Part shown: positions 10,835-22,477 of the stretch, piece after piece | How the letters are laid out: every line of letters starts with the position of its first letter | Numbering within the stretch: the first letter of the stretch is position 1 | Source: Cranoglanis bouderius | Lineage: Eukaryota; Chordata; Actinopteri; Siluriformes; Cranoglanididae | Length of the DNA: 64,000 nucleotides | Reading direction: 5' to 3' | NCBI GenBank assembly: GCA_023630585.1 | Contig: CM042566.1 | Coordinates: 17,600,254 to 17,664,253, forward strand | Made by a program: the position numbers and the translations under genes | The notes under the pieces: generated by a model | The model's input: the letters and a program-made list of their open reading frames with translations, nothing else | The model's database searches: none | What the model was told of the DNA's origin: nothing

Positions 10835-12130
10835 TATATAAATAAGAAATAATAATGGTCCAAGAATGGATCCCTGAGCCACATAAGTGGAGTGATTTTT
10901 CGAAATCCATTCGAGTCTAGATGAAAGAGAATTCTTTTGTATATAATTATTTCTAATATTTTTGAAAAACATGGCAAAATAGATATAGGTCTCATAGATA
11001 AGATAGATAGATAAAATAGATAAGGTCATCTGCTTTAGACAGAGGAATAACTGGCTACTTTTAAATCCTCTGGCACCACACCTGTTTTCAAAGACAGAGA
11101 AAAGATGTGGACAAGTGGCTGCAATAATAATTGTTTCACCTGTTTGACTTGGAATACAAAAATATTATCGTAACCAGCTGAAGATGTTTTTAATTCATCA
11201 ATTATGTCACTTATTTCTTGGATATCAGAGGGCTTAAACATAGAGATAATGGGAAAATCTCTTGGTATATAATCCAGTGGTTTGCCATGACAAGTAGATA
11301 TTTTATTAACTAATTCATAACCAACATTAACAAAAAAGTCATTCAATTTTTGAGCTATGTCAAACAGATTATTAAAAGAATTTTCACCTCCTAAAAAGAC
11401 AGAAGGTAATTCTGAAGTGGTCTTCTCTCTTTGCAACAACTGATAGATTACTTTCCACATGGGTTTTAATATCGGTTGAACACCTCAAAGTTTTCGCTGA
11501 AATATTTTTCTTTGTATGTCTAATAGAATGAATATACTCTAAACACCATGAGTACCATCAGAGCCAGGGAACTGGTCAAACTTTCATTAAAATCCTTGAT
11601 GCTAGAGTCAGGTGGTCTGTAGATAAAACCAACAATAACATTCTTTCTACTAGATGCCCCAGAGAGCTCTATAAATACAGATTCCACCTCAATTTTATTT
11701 GGCTTTAAAGAGAGATCATCCCTAAATTAAATCAGCATGAATAAACAGAAATAATCCACCTCCAGATCTATTTTCTCTTACATGGTGCACTGGATTATAT
11801 TTAGGTAATTTAAAGGCTTCCCTAGAGTCCTCTGAAAGCCATGTTTCTGATAAGGCAATAATAGAAAAATTATGTTTGAATGAAGACAAATAATGAATAA
11901 AATTATCATAATTTTTAGAAAGACTTCTTATATTTAAGGAAAAGTAGAGAATCCATTAGGAGGCATAGAAACACATAAATCATTAAACTGAGATTAGGTA
12001 TAAAAGCTACAGAGATTGAAAAAAAATTGAAATCTGGGTCAACATCAAAATTGTAAGAATCAAGTATAGAGAGACAAGTAATATCCATAATTTTGCTGTA
12101 AAGAATTTGTTCAATCCTCAACAAATGTTT
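10835..12130 (-). pseudogene. Non-LTR retrotransposon remnant (endonuclease to RT)
   Basis: On the minus strand the order is as follows. First come endonuclease-like fragments (about 11860-11560), including text like SGGGLFLFIH and VGFIYRPPDSS. Then comes an open stretch 11460-11035 with NDFFVNVG and LKTSSAGYDNI followed by FSLSLKTGVVPEDLKVA, the region just before the RT catalytic fingers. Then AQGSILGPLLFLIYI (about 10890-10840), the block preceding the YADD box. Everything 3' of that is lost where Tc1 copy A now adjoins. The layout is that of CR1/Jockey-group LINEs; I cannot name the clade. Many stops are present. Confidence 0.7.
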
Positions 12131-13480
12131 TAAATTCTAAACAAAATTATTTAGATTATTATTAGATAGAGAATCAGCCTAAAACCACCATTCAACAGCT
12201 GTATTGCCACGTACGTTTACACGGTTACACGTTTATAAGGAATTTGTTTTGGTGACAGGAGTTTCCAATGTAGAAAAAAGGCCTATATTTGGACTTCTAG
12301 CAATAGATAAAAGATGCTTACACAGAGGTTCGTACAGACAGAGAGACAATAGAAATTTAAGAAATGTGAGTTTATTTTAAGAATTTTTTAAGGTAAAGAT
12401 ATATTTTAACTGAAGAAAATTAGTAAGTAAAGATTAACCAAGTAAGAAGTAAGTGAGGTAACGGAGTAACCTCCTTACAGAGGGACACAGTAAGTAGGGA
12501 AAGAGATAAAGTTTAGGAACCTAGAAGAACTGAGGGTGGTAAGGAGAAACCATACATAGCTAGAGTAAATATTTGTCCAAAATTTGGCATCACGAGCATA
12601 TCAGTTTGTAATAACTCAAAACACACCTCTAAATTAACAGGCCTTGAGCTGGTATCTAATGCATAGGCTGAACATGTCACATTTAATGATGGGCTTTGCA
12701 GTTGTGTGATCCCAGTTGTCTGTCTCCAGTTTCAAATCTGAAAAGTGATGGTGGCATCCCTCAACCTGAGCCCGCTAAACCCATTAGGGTGTAGGGCAGG
12801 TAACAAGTATCAAGCCAAAGTGAAACATGGATGTTCTATGTGTAAACAATGTCCTCTATCCTCAGGGAAGGAGGGAAGGATATGCTACGCGCATTATTAC
12901 AGTAGGGTGCCAACAAGTTATCTGCTATCTAGCACATTAATCAATGTCTAAGGATTATGTTTTTTTCCCAGTGTGTCTGTGGGGGAGGGCTTGCTCCGAG
13001 ATCAACAATATGCCTGGGGGCGTCTCCCTCCAGGGTTTGGGGCTCCCCGTGGACTCAACTCCCCTCTGTGGTCAAGAGACACCAACCATTGGCATTAACT
13101 TTCTCATGGTCCCAAGGCTGACAGGACATGATTAGGGGTCAGCCTCCATCCCATACCACACAACAAATAATACGCTAGTGTCATTAGCGGATCACTGAGT
13201 GCTCTCTACATGACAAATCCTGAGGGCTGGGTGTTCTAAAGAAAAACCTGAGAGTGAATGAACTACCAACACGGTGAACTGTTATTCAAGCACAGAAGGC
13301 TACCTTATGCTCTGCACCTGCTGCACCTGAAAGGGTGAGAACACCTGTATGTGACTGGGGGTGGGGTGGGGTGGGGGGGGAATGAACCATGGAGGGGGGT
13401 AATGAACCATGGAGAGGAATCTCCTCGTGAGGAAAATCTTGACTATGTTGTGAGTTTCCAGAATGCTGCCACTGAGACGG
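12131..13480. other. No recognisable gene; possibly decayed retroviral sequence
   Basis: No motif could be assigned. A G-rich run lies at about 13357-13380, and short open stretches (12745-12951, 12944-13135) have no family signature. Because integrase-like coding begins at about 13500, part of this may be degenerate upstream pol, but I cannot show it. Confidence 0.3.
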
Positions 13481-13499
13481 AAACAGCTCTGTCGGACAA

Positions 13500-13830
13500 G
13501 CATTGTAACAATGTGAGGTGTGTGCCAGGTTTAATGTCCGCAAGACGACCACTATAGGGCACATTCCAGCACCTATGGGTCCTTTTAGGCACATGATGAT
13601 GGATTTTGTGGACATGGGTGAATATAAGAAGGGCAAAAGGTACATATTGGTGCTCAAGGTCCGTTTCAGCCGATGGGTGGAAGCAGTGGCTACTTCCAAG
13701 GAGGATGCTAAGATGGTGGCTAAGTTTTTGTGTCGGGAAGTCATCCCAAGATTTGGGATAATGGTCCCTATGAGGGACCCTCTTTGGATCAACTGGAAGG
13801 TGATTTGCAAAACTATGCATGTCATTTAAC
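13500..13830 (+). pseudogene. Endogenous retrovirus integrase fragment (core domain start)
   Basis: The open stretch 13518-13829 encodes retroviral-type integrase. It runs from the end of the zinc-binding domain (CARFNVRK) into the catalytic core: MMMDFVDM with the first acidic residue, then KRYILV, RFSRWVEAV and FLCREVIPRFG. The text then degenerates before the second catalytic Asp. Such integrases insert proviral DNA; this one is truncated and inactive. A C-terminal piece of the same gene appears at 14440-14620, after a LINE insertion. The family resembles class-I (epsilon/gamma-like) fish ERVs by motif style only. Confidence 0.7.
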
Positions 13831-13894
13831 CCAGATCCACAGAACTTTGCATTCATAGGTTCGTGAGGCCACCCACGGAGGAGAAGTAGCAGAA

Positions 13895-14430
13895 ACAAAC
13901 AGACTTTACTTTACTTTACTTTACTTTATTGTTTATTTTTACAGGGACAATGCACAATTAAAAGTAATTGCACCAGAGTTAGGTAATAGCTAATTTACAT
14001 CTGCTGTCCCTGGGCAGGTAAACAAATAAAATAACATACAATATTACATATACACTACATAGAACACCACAATACATATATCCAAGAATGCAAGATTAAT
14101 GAAATCAGTATATAAAAACACGGAACTTACAACACAATCATTAGTGGTTACAGATTTGTTCTGATAGTAGCCAGTACTTAAGCTTGGTTTTAAAAACTAT
14201 GAAGCTGTCAATGCTTCGGATGTTTATAGGTAAGGAATTCCATATCCTCACTACTCTAACCGAAAACGCTGCTTGACCAAAGGCTGTTTTTCTATACTGC
14301 GGTACCAAGTCTCCCCTAGCAGATGCTCTAGTCCTACCAGCACTGCCGTTATGGGTCAGGCATCCCCTAAGAGGAGAGGGAGCAAGATTATGGGTAATTT
14401 TATACCTATTAGTTTTATACTTATACTAAT
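13895..14430 (-). mobile_element. LINE 3' end inserted in the ERV
   Basis: It is bounded on the left by a TTTAC pentanucleotide run (about 13908-13930). The minus strand encodes FSVRVVRIWNSLPINIRSID followed by FKTKLKYWLLSEQ (about 14270-14150), the typical C-terminus of non-LTR reverse transcriptases. The ERV integrase is readable on both sides (to 13830 and from about 14440), so this LINE landed within it. It is 5'-truncated and inactive. Confidence 0.6.
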
Positions 14431-14439
14431 TTTATATAT

Positions 14440-15064
14440 ATTTTAGACGGGTGGAACCAGGTGACCAGCTCTATATCTGAGCCTTCAAGAGGAAGCACTG
14501 GAATGAACCTTGCAGGGAAGGTCCATTTAAGTGGTTCTTGCCACACCCACAGCTGTGAAAATTGAAGGAAGAGAGCAGTGGCATCACCTGAATCACTGCA
14601 GCTGTGCCGCTGGCAAAGGGAGAATCCTAGCGAATCCTGGTACAGGCCTACCGTGGGCAGAAACTGCATCAGTCGAAGAACAAATGGGACCAGAACCAGG
14701 CACAGATTCAGGCAGTAGTGAGGAGGATACACCAGTGGCAGGTGCGTCACAGGGGGCACGAGCCAAAGTCAGAAAGCGAGAACACAGACACTCCCGTACC
14801 CAGGTCAGAAACACCACACCAGATTTGACTCGTCCTGACAGACAGTCTTCCACACCTCGAACCAGTACTGCCACTACACCAAACAGAGACATTGCTGAGC
14901 CAGCCATCACAGAGCAGAACCCATCCGACCAATTGTTGAATGATGAGTATATAATTAACCTAGTATCTGAAACAGTAGATAAGGAACCCTATCAGTATGA
15001 ACCACGGGACTTTCTTGAGGAGCTACTAGAATTCAGTCCACACCCCCCTCAGGCAGCCCTGTAA
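14440..15064 (+). pseudogene. ERV pol C-terminus with S/T/P-rich tail
   Basis: Just after the LINE, the plus strand encodes VEPGDQLYI, then after one stop AFKRKHWNEPCREGPFK, then VLATPTAVKIEG and HHLNHC. This is the C-terminal DNA-binding domain of a retroviral integrase. The same frame stays open to 15064 as a polar tail rich in S, T, P and E (for example TDSGSSEEDTPVAG), perhaps the end of pol or the start of an overlapping env frame. It is described as a broken fragment only. Confidence 0.65.
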
Positions 15065-17428
15065 TGAATAACCAGAATAGCGTTTAACTGTCCCAGCACC
15101 CGTACCCCCCTGAAATGGTTATGTGTGACTATTGTGCTCATCTATGCGCTAGGTGGTTTTATAATCTTAGAACAATCTTGCACCCACACTCTCAGGTGTA
15201 AAAGCTGACCTGTTCAGTTTATGTGGAAAAAACTTATTCACCTCCCACAGTCAATATCCAAAAAAAATTAGAGGCATATCAGTTAAATTCTGACGTGAAG
15301 GTTAAGACTTTCTTAGAAACACATCAGCAAAATCTATGCTATTTTTATTATATATATATTTTAGATTAAGGTGTCAGCATCCGACCAATTTTGTGCTAGG
15401 CGCTGATGATGATAAAGGGAGCACTTTCCAAACTTTGTTTACATTAACTCAGTACACTCTGCTCCCAAGGGTTGCATTGCTTATTCAATGAGTGTCTGAT
15501 GACATTGCGTGAGCAGAATGCACTACATTTCAGCCTTAAATGTCACCAGTAGGTAAAATCTCCACACGTTCTTTTAGATATTCCAAATTCTTGTAAACTG
15601 TAATGAGGTTGAATGTATCTCGTATAAAAATGGCATTACACATTTGTAAGTCATTTAGGTTAAAGTCTGCCTACTAATGTTAAACCTTATCTAAAGGGTG
15701 CTGTTGATCTCATACCACTAATAAGGAATATCAATATTACATTGATACAGCAAAGAGACTTAATCATAACATAACCCCTCAAAGACCCCAAGACATCTCA
15801 TTTGTTGCAGAGATTGATGCCACATTTACCTACGGTGTTATTGGAGTAAGGTAATCAATGGGTTATGAAATCCATACCCATCATTACATTACATTAGTAT
15901 CTTGCTATCATCGCCAAATGATCCAAGTTCTTGTGTTAAGTATCTTACCTGTATATGTGCTATGTGGACGTGTCTGACTCTAAATTTGACACAATACATT
16001 AATGGGCTATGTGAGATTCATGATCATGTTAACACTACCAATCCAGTTAACAGTGACTGGTTAGTGGGTGATGATGTTCTTTGTCTCCCTCCTGTTAAGT
16101 GTGCCTTGTTACGCTGTTGTTGCCTTTGTGTCTCTGAAGAACTTGACCCAGGCCCAAGTAGCAGAAGCCACAATTTTCCTAGTTCTGGTTGACAGGCCTA
16201 ATGCCTATATTTAATCTGATTTACGTCTAAGCTTGGTACGTGGGAAAATGGGTACGACCTGTCCTTTTTTTGGGATAAGTAGAGTTGACCAGTTCTATAA
16301 CCAGTGGTTATAGAACGTAGAATAGTATAGAAGAGTTGAGCTTGCTTTAAATGGATGAGGGGTTATAATCATATTGCAGCAATTATGTATGTTTATATAG
16401 GTTTGTTATCCATTATAAACTGTTGTGAGTTCCCGCTATGTCTTTTCATCTGTGCCTTATCTAGGCAGGGTGCTCCTGCTTCGCAAGGGGGGAGGAGGAT
16501 CAAACGTACAAAAGAATGTTTAAATGATTGAGAACACGAACATTTAACAAATATACTGCTAAACACAGATGAAGGGGCAGCAGAAGGGACAGGAAAAGTA
16601 TTAATGATGATATTTGTGAGCATATGTACAGACACTCGTGACTGAGCCATGACGGAAGAGGACAATGCCTCTGCAAGGATATGGACAGTGAAAACGAACT
16701 GAGAATGGACTGGGACTCTTTGAACACTTCTGAAACCTTTGCATGGACTCATAATCGATTTAATATCTTTTATGAATGGACCATGTGAATGAAATTGCAA
16801 GCAATTGTATATTAGAGAGACAAGGAGGACCAGGGGTTATCACTGTCGAGCACAAAGCGCTGGCAGGGTGGGAATTTTTCCTCGCCATTGGGCCTAGAGG
16901 TTTTTTCGCCCACCCCGGGACATCAATTGAGGGAACCAAAAAAGAAAAACAGCCCTTGAGTCCTGAAAAATACAAGATAGAGTTTAATAAAACCTATCCG
17001 AGAAAAATAGGGACAAAACAGGTATATAAGTAGATTTAGGGAACTATAGTAAACATATTAGCAAATATGACAATATATAAGTATTGTTGCCCAGCCCAAC
17101 CCTTTTCTAGTCTGCTACAGTCAGTACTGTGTCTACCCATTTCCTGGAATTTGAACAGCAGCTCAGGAACAGAGCGTTTATCAAACTTAGTCAAAGAATA
17201 CTAGTACATATTACCCCAATAGAACTATTGTCGAAATAATCTCAATAGTTGATGAATTTTGATAACATAGAGGAAGACGTAGCACCACAAAGGCTTAATG
17301 AGGGAAGGATACAGATAATAATGCAGCAATTGACGGGAGATGGAAAAAAGGTACAAAGAGCAGTGTTTATACATAGGTACTCATTAAATTAATTACTAAT
17401 GAGGCTTGGGGATCCTCACAGGGGGGAA
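15065..17428 (+). pseudogene. Probable decayed ERV env and 3' region
   Basis: Shortly after pol a hydrophobic stretch LKWLCVTIVLIYALGGFI (about 15110-15165) resembles an envelope signal or leader peptide. Beyond it the coding signal is broken by many stops. Short open stretches at 15902-16192 and 16776-17033 have no clear motif. The region closes with a purine run (CACAGGGGGGAA, about 17417-17428) of the kind that primes plus-strand synthesis just before a 3' LTR. The env assignment rests on position and the hydrophobic leader only. Confidence 0.4.
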
Positions 17429-17560
17429 TGTGGAAATTAATTTACATAAAATTTAAGTAAAAAACACAGAAGACGTGTTTAAAAGCCACAGTGTAGTTTA
17501 TTGGGCAGGAGAGTAGTGGAAAACAACAGGCCCTTCGCCGTGCGATGTATTGTTTTTTTG
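17429..17560 (+). repeat. Possible ERV 3' LTR start
   Basis: TGTGGAAATTAATT follows directly after the purine run, as expected for an LTR beginning with TG. No second copy exists in the window to confirm it, and its right border is not visible. Confidence 0.3.
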
Positions 17561-17816
17561 TGTATGAACAAACAGTACTTTATCATTTTATATCATTTTC
17601 CTTTAAATGGAAAGATGAATTTTATTAGCTTGCGCACAAAGCTAATCTCAAGGTCAAACCATTAGTCTTATAGAAAGATAGACTGCCAACGAATTAAGCA
17701 TGTGAACTACAAACACAATGTTTTGTGATTAATTTTACATTAATTTACAAATAAATACATCATAAATTGTTTTGTAGAGCAGATTATTTTCATTAATTAA
17801 CTTTTTTTTTAAAGAT

Positions 17817-18044
17817 GGGCTTAAATGGTACAGCACCACAAAATGCATGCAAATTATAGCCAACACAAGCTAACCTTGAATGAAAAAAACTTAACATTTC
17901 TTAATGTGGACACAATGAAAATTACTATGATGCTTAGTCAAGAGTATATTTAAGCTTCATGCAAACATTGTAAACATATCTTACATTTTTAAAGGAAAAC
18001 ATTGTCTTTTTTCACCATTACTCACTGTGGAACCATTTAAGCCC
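17817..18044. mobile_element. Small non-autonomous element with perfect 13-bp inverted ends
   Basis: GGGCTTAAATGGT (17817-17829) is matched exactly by its reverse complement ACCATTTAAGCCC (18032-18044), 228 bases overall. The interior is AT-rich and non-coding. No target duplication is evident. A related compact palindrome with the same terminal motif lies at 28320-28353. Confidence 0.5.
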
Positions 18045-18166
18045 ACCTTATGTGTTTCACTGAGGAATCTCTCTAATTACAAACTTTGATCAATTTTCTG
18101 AGTGAAAGTGTATAATGATAACATTGCTTTTACCTTACTAACCTTTTACCTTACCTTACTTACTAC

Positions 18167-19036
18167 TGTAACGTCTGACGGTATCCAAACTGATTTCTGA
18201 ATTAACCTGGACTTAACATAAAAGTTTCTTGGTTTCTTTGAACTGTGAACCCATACCAGTTAACACCACTCAGGTGACCAATAGTAACCCCTCGGTCTTC
18301 TGCTGCCAGATGCCATCGGAATGCTATGAGTGGGGGGGACACGACCCCCCTCTTCAGACATGCACACACACAGAACTTACACCCACAGTGGAGAAACCTT
18401 TCATGAACTTAATGGGTGTGAACGTCTGGAAAATCTCAAGATTAGGTGAATCCACAGGGGTCAACTAAACTCGACCGAAAGCCTGTAACTCTCTGATCTA
18501 ATCTCTGTTTACGACCCTAGGGGATTAACATCAGAGCCGAAAAGGCTGGAAGGAAAGTGTCCTCCCTAGAGGTCATCATTAGGTGACCAAATCCTGGTGG
18601 GACGGTAGAAGAACACCAGCCCCCTCTTCTAGACATACACACACTCACGCACACACAATGAAAATGTTTCTTGAATGTAACATGTAATCATATGTCTAGG
18701 ATAGTTATAATGTATTCATATATGCATGTTTTGGTGTGTTTAGATAACCTAGCTATAGTGATTTTAGATAGTTTTGAGCTAGGATATAATTTTAAGTTGT
18801 CTGTAACCATGTCTAAAGATCTTTCACTGTTCAATGTACCATAATCTCCTTGAGTTTGGTATCGAAATAATTGTCTCTTAATATGCCGATTAATGACGCA
18901 TACTATAGGATGATGGGATTTATCATTCTATACTTTTCCATATTTTGTTCTAATCCAAAGCTAATACAAACCCCACCTTGACATGTGAACCCGCTCCGGA
19001 ACAGACAAAGAAAGTTCTTCTCCCAGAAGAACCATC
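18167..19036 (+). repeat. 5' LTR of gypsy-like element (lacks the promoter end)
   Basis: It begins TGTAACGTCTGACGG and matches 26948-27808 nearly base for base, with a few percent of differences by eye. Homology stops abruptly after AAGTTCTTCTCCCAGAA. The 3' LTR continues from that point with about 300 bases that hold the TATA-like CCATAAAAGAC and the R-U5 part; those bases are absent here. The 5' LTR has therefore lost its promoter. Confidence 0.85.
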
Positions 19037-19325
19037 AAGGAAAAGCTAAACCCTAGATTTTATGAGCCAGGCAGCCAGTGTCATTAGATGACCCACTAGG
19101 CTACCGCCTGTCAAAATCTCTATTCAGATCTGGGGCGCACCTGCACCAATTGGCCCTTCACGACAAACAAAGACAATAAGTGTCTGGCCTACGTACCACT
19201 AACTGTCTGTACCAGTTAGCCAAATTTATACTCACCGCATACCTAATTAAGTATGATTGCGACTAGCTAATTCTGCGTGGACTTGCATTGGCATCTGTGT
19301 TGTTCTTCTCTTGTCAACAGTTGCC
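19037..19325 (+). other. Leader between 5' LTR and gag
   Basis: Non-coding sequence between the truncated 5' LTR and the gag start. I did not identify a primer-binding site. Confidence 0.45.
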
Positions 19326-20735
19326 ATGTCCCGATCAACCAGACCCAGCGCCCATTGGGACGACCTCGAGACCTGGCTGACTTCCATGATGACTGCGTTC
19401 CTGCCCAAAGCAGCTGACTGCAGCACTTAAGTGGGGAGAAACTGGATGACGAAGTGGACAGGCTGATGGCGCATGATCCTACCCAGAGCTACAGCTACAA
19501 GGACTGGGCCAAGATCATCGGAGGCCTCGCTCACAACCTCCTCATCCAGGCACAATGCAGCGAGAAGAGCAACATCGACCTGGAACAAACAGTAACGACG
19601 CTCCAGCTTCAAGCCGAAGAGGCCTCGAACCGGCGCGAAACAGATCCCAAGCTACAAGAGGAAGTGGAGAAACTCCGAAAAGCCCTGCAAGATCTTCAAG
19701 CAGAGACAGAGCAAAGAGAGCAGCTGGAGAGAAAAACCAGGGATGAACTGAACAAGAAAATCCAACAAGGTGACATTCTCCTAATCAAAGCAAGGAGTGA
19801 ACTGGAGGAAAGGCACACTAAGCTCAAGGCCTGTGAGAACCACCTGCTGACGGCCCAAACTGAAATTGAGGCTTTATTAAGACAAAGAGACTCTCTCAAA
19901 GATGAACTTGACACTGTTCACCGAGAATTGAAATATTCCTACTTGCTACTGAGTGACCAGACAAGGGAAACACTCACCACGGAGTTTCTCCCGACCAGTG
20001 AGTCTAGGCCTCCCAGCCACGAGCTCCTAACTCGAAAGGGGGGTGAAAGCCCACTGCTCAAGAAGTCACCAAGCGACATTCAAGAACCCCCGTCAGCCAC
20101 AAGGGAGTGGAAGCCTTTCCAGAGCATTCTTGCCACCAGTCATGGCATGGCTCACAAAGAACTGGACAAGCTTCCTACATTCACTCCAAACCCGGAAGGA
20201 GGCCACGACGTTCATGCCTATCTACAAGACATAGAGTTTCTTTTACAGACTTTGAAAATGTGACTATGTGGGACAGATTATACTTGCTCAGAATTATGTC
20301 CAGTTGTGATGTACAGAGTTTCTTAGATCGACAACCAGAGACTGTTAGATCGGACTACCAAGAACTACAACAGGCACTGATTAAGGAGTACTCTGACCCT
20401 AAATCAGATCAAGGGATTATTGCAGCTATTGACTTAAAACAGAACCAGCTCGAAACCCCACAGGCAATTACCACAGACTCCGGCGGCCCTACTTCGGGGC
20501 ATGGAACAAGCCAGGAATGGAGGAGGACGTCAATTTCAGGACTCTGTTCCTCCGAAATCTGCATCCTACAGTGAACCATCACCTAGGAGTCCTAGCCTGC
20601 CCACGCAGCATGTCCACTCAACAGCTACGGGACCTGGCCCACAATGCCTACACCAAGCAGAAGGCTGCCTCCAAAAAGATTGTGAAAAATCCAACCATTT
20701 ACCCTGTCTCTTTATCACTGCTCAGAACTGACCCT
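19326..20735 (+). pseudogene. gag of the gypsy-like element
   Basis: The ATG at 19326 opens a frame (MSRSTRPSAHWDDLETWL) that shifts near 19418 and stays open to 20261. It shifts again to 20574 and once more to about 20735. The middle is a long, highly charged, heptad-like coiled coil (about 19570-19960, rich in E, K, Q and L). A capsid-like part (LPTFTPNPEGGHDVHAYLQD, about 20170-20230) and YRLRRPYFG-type text follow. It would form the structural core particle. No zinc knuckle is visible. At least three frame breaks make it non-functional. The coiled coil before the capsid resembles Gags that assemble by coiled-coil contacts, which is an inference. Confidence 0.7.
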
Positions 20736-21313
20736 AGAGGGTGCACAAACACACTACAGTGACCGACCCTTTAACAGAGAGAGAGGACCACCACCAGCCA
20801 GCAGAGAGCACTACAACTGAGGTGGCGCGCATCCCAAAAACCAGACTGGACGCCCTGAAAGATTCCGGGACCAGCCATGTCCAGCTAACAACCCAAAGGG
20901 CGGAGTCACATGAGAACCCCTCCGATGGCCTAGAAATGGCCGACCTTCATCGGCCCGGGAACCTAACCCAGACAAGCCTAAATCCGAGCCTTCACTAAAA
21001 CAGGACGACATGGCTACGTCTGAGTCTGCAGAGATCCTGAGAATGCTGAAGGAGATCATCCGGAATAAAGCTCGCAAGTTAAATGAGAAAGACAAGCCAG
21101 ACTCCTTGTGACTAAGAGCCAGGCCTGAAACCAACATCTCTAGAGGGCCTCCAACTCCCGCTGATCAGCCACTAAAAACAGGACAAACTAAGACATCACC
21201 AAGTGACAGCATCACCTACTCACCTCCACCGACGGCTGCACAACCAGAGCAAACTGACCCACTGCTTCACACCACTGACCAAGACTCCAAGGTACCAGAA
21301 AGTGCTGTTTTAG

Positions 21314-21775
21314 TTGTCTGCCTCACCTGAGACCAGCCCCAAGTGCCTATCAGTCACTACACAAGCCCCGGTGCCAAGGCTCCTGGGAAATCTGATTGAA
21401 AAGGGAGTGGCCCGGAAACTCTACCTAGCTATCACACTGGAAAATGCAGTTAAACTGGAAGCCTTGGTGGACAAGGGAGCAGAACTCACTCTGATGTCAT
21501 CCAAACTCTTTGACAGACTCAGAGTTGAAACTAAGAGACAGAATCGGACTTTAAAATCACAAAGGTGCGAGCTAAATGTACAATCATACATCCAAAATGA
21601 GGTACAGCTTGAGCAGATAGCACCTATTCACCTAACCATTGGTCCTATGAGCCTGGTGCACCCTGTGTACATCTCACCAATGGACACTTATCCCCTTCTT
21701 GTGGGAAAAGATCTGCTAGACCACTTTGAGCCCTTATTGGACTTCAGACAGTTAAAAATCTGGGCTCAAGTGTGA
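21314..21775 (+). pseudogene. Retropepsin-like protease domain 1
   Basis: An open stretch ends with an aspartic-protease fold signature: LEALVDKGAELTLMSSKLFD (about 21451-21510), and later YPLLVGKDLLDHFEPLLDF (about 21689-21745). In active retropepsins the catalytic triplet is D-T/S-G followed by A; here it reads D-K-G-A, so the serine/threonine is replaced by lysine and activity is doubtful. It lies between gag and RT, as usual for gypsy elements. Sequence between gag and this point (20736-21313) is P/T-rich, frame-broken polyprotein. Confidence 0.65.
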
Positions 21776-21844
21776 GAACCTCTGCCTCTCCAGTCACACA
21801 GGTCACCTGAGCCAGACTGTCAGGTCACAGAGGTCAAGGGAAAT

Positions 21845-21955
21845 CCCATGGTCACAGAGGTCATGGGAAATCCCATGATCACAGGGGTCACAGAGGTCAC
21901 AGGAAATCCCACAATCACAGAGGTCACGGAGGTCACGGGAAATCCCACGGGCAAC
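21845..21955 (+). repeat. Short in-frame repeat between protease-like domains
   Basis: Imperfect units built on GGTCACAGAGGTCA and GGAAATCCCA repeat about four times and encode variants of VTEVTGNPT. The repeat is inside the polyprotein frame, so it makes a repetitive linker. Confidence 0.75.
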
Positions 21956-22477
21956 CGCAGGAACACGAGGTCAGCACCAGAGCAAAGTTCAAATCCACTA
22001 CTCTGCACTTTTGGACTCAACAAAGACTCTGAGTCCTTCTGCCCTAAGGTCACGACTGGCCTGCAACTAAACGATGTGAAAACCATGGACATCGTACTGG
22101 CATTGTGGGCAGACAACTCAGCCATCAGCCTCACACTGTTTAAAACCCTACTCAAAGGCACGCCTGACCTTCTGTTTGCCAACAAGCGCACACGCTTTCC
22201 CTGGGACCCCTGTCTATCAACCATGACCACTGCAAAGGGGATCTGTGCATTGAACATGAAATGGAACAGTCGTTGCCTAACCCATTACTTCCTGGTCTTA
22301 CCAGACCCACCACATGATCTTAACCTTGGAGCAGACATCCTGATTCTCCTTAGTGCCCATGTGGACTTTATAAATGAGGTAGTGTGGGCCCCAATGATCT
22401 CACAGCACCATGTTGTTCCTGTCAACCACGAGAACCTCATGTCAGGGCAGACCAGAAGTTTGCACCCTGGTCAGTGA
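21956..22477 (+). pseudogene. Second protease-like domain of the same polyprotein
   Basis: The frame 21848-22477 encodes LALWADNSAISLTLFKTLL (about 22097-22152) and later DLNLGADILILLSAHVDF (about 22319-22370). These two blocks sit in the same order and at similar spacing as ALVDKGAELTLM and LLVGKDLLDHFEPLLDF of the upstream domain. I infer a degenerate tandem copy of the aspartic protease fold, with D-N-S in the catalytic position. A structural role is possible; homology is by motif comparison only. Confidence 0.45.

Noticed and set aside
18229..18468. Open frame in the 5' LTR (and its twin at 26959-27249)
   Set aside because: Both are LTR U3 sequence; differences between the copies do not show coding constraint.
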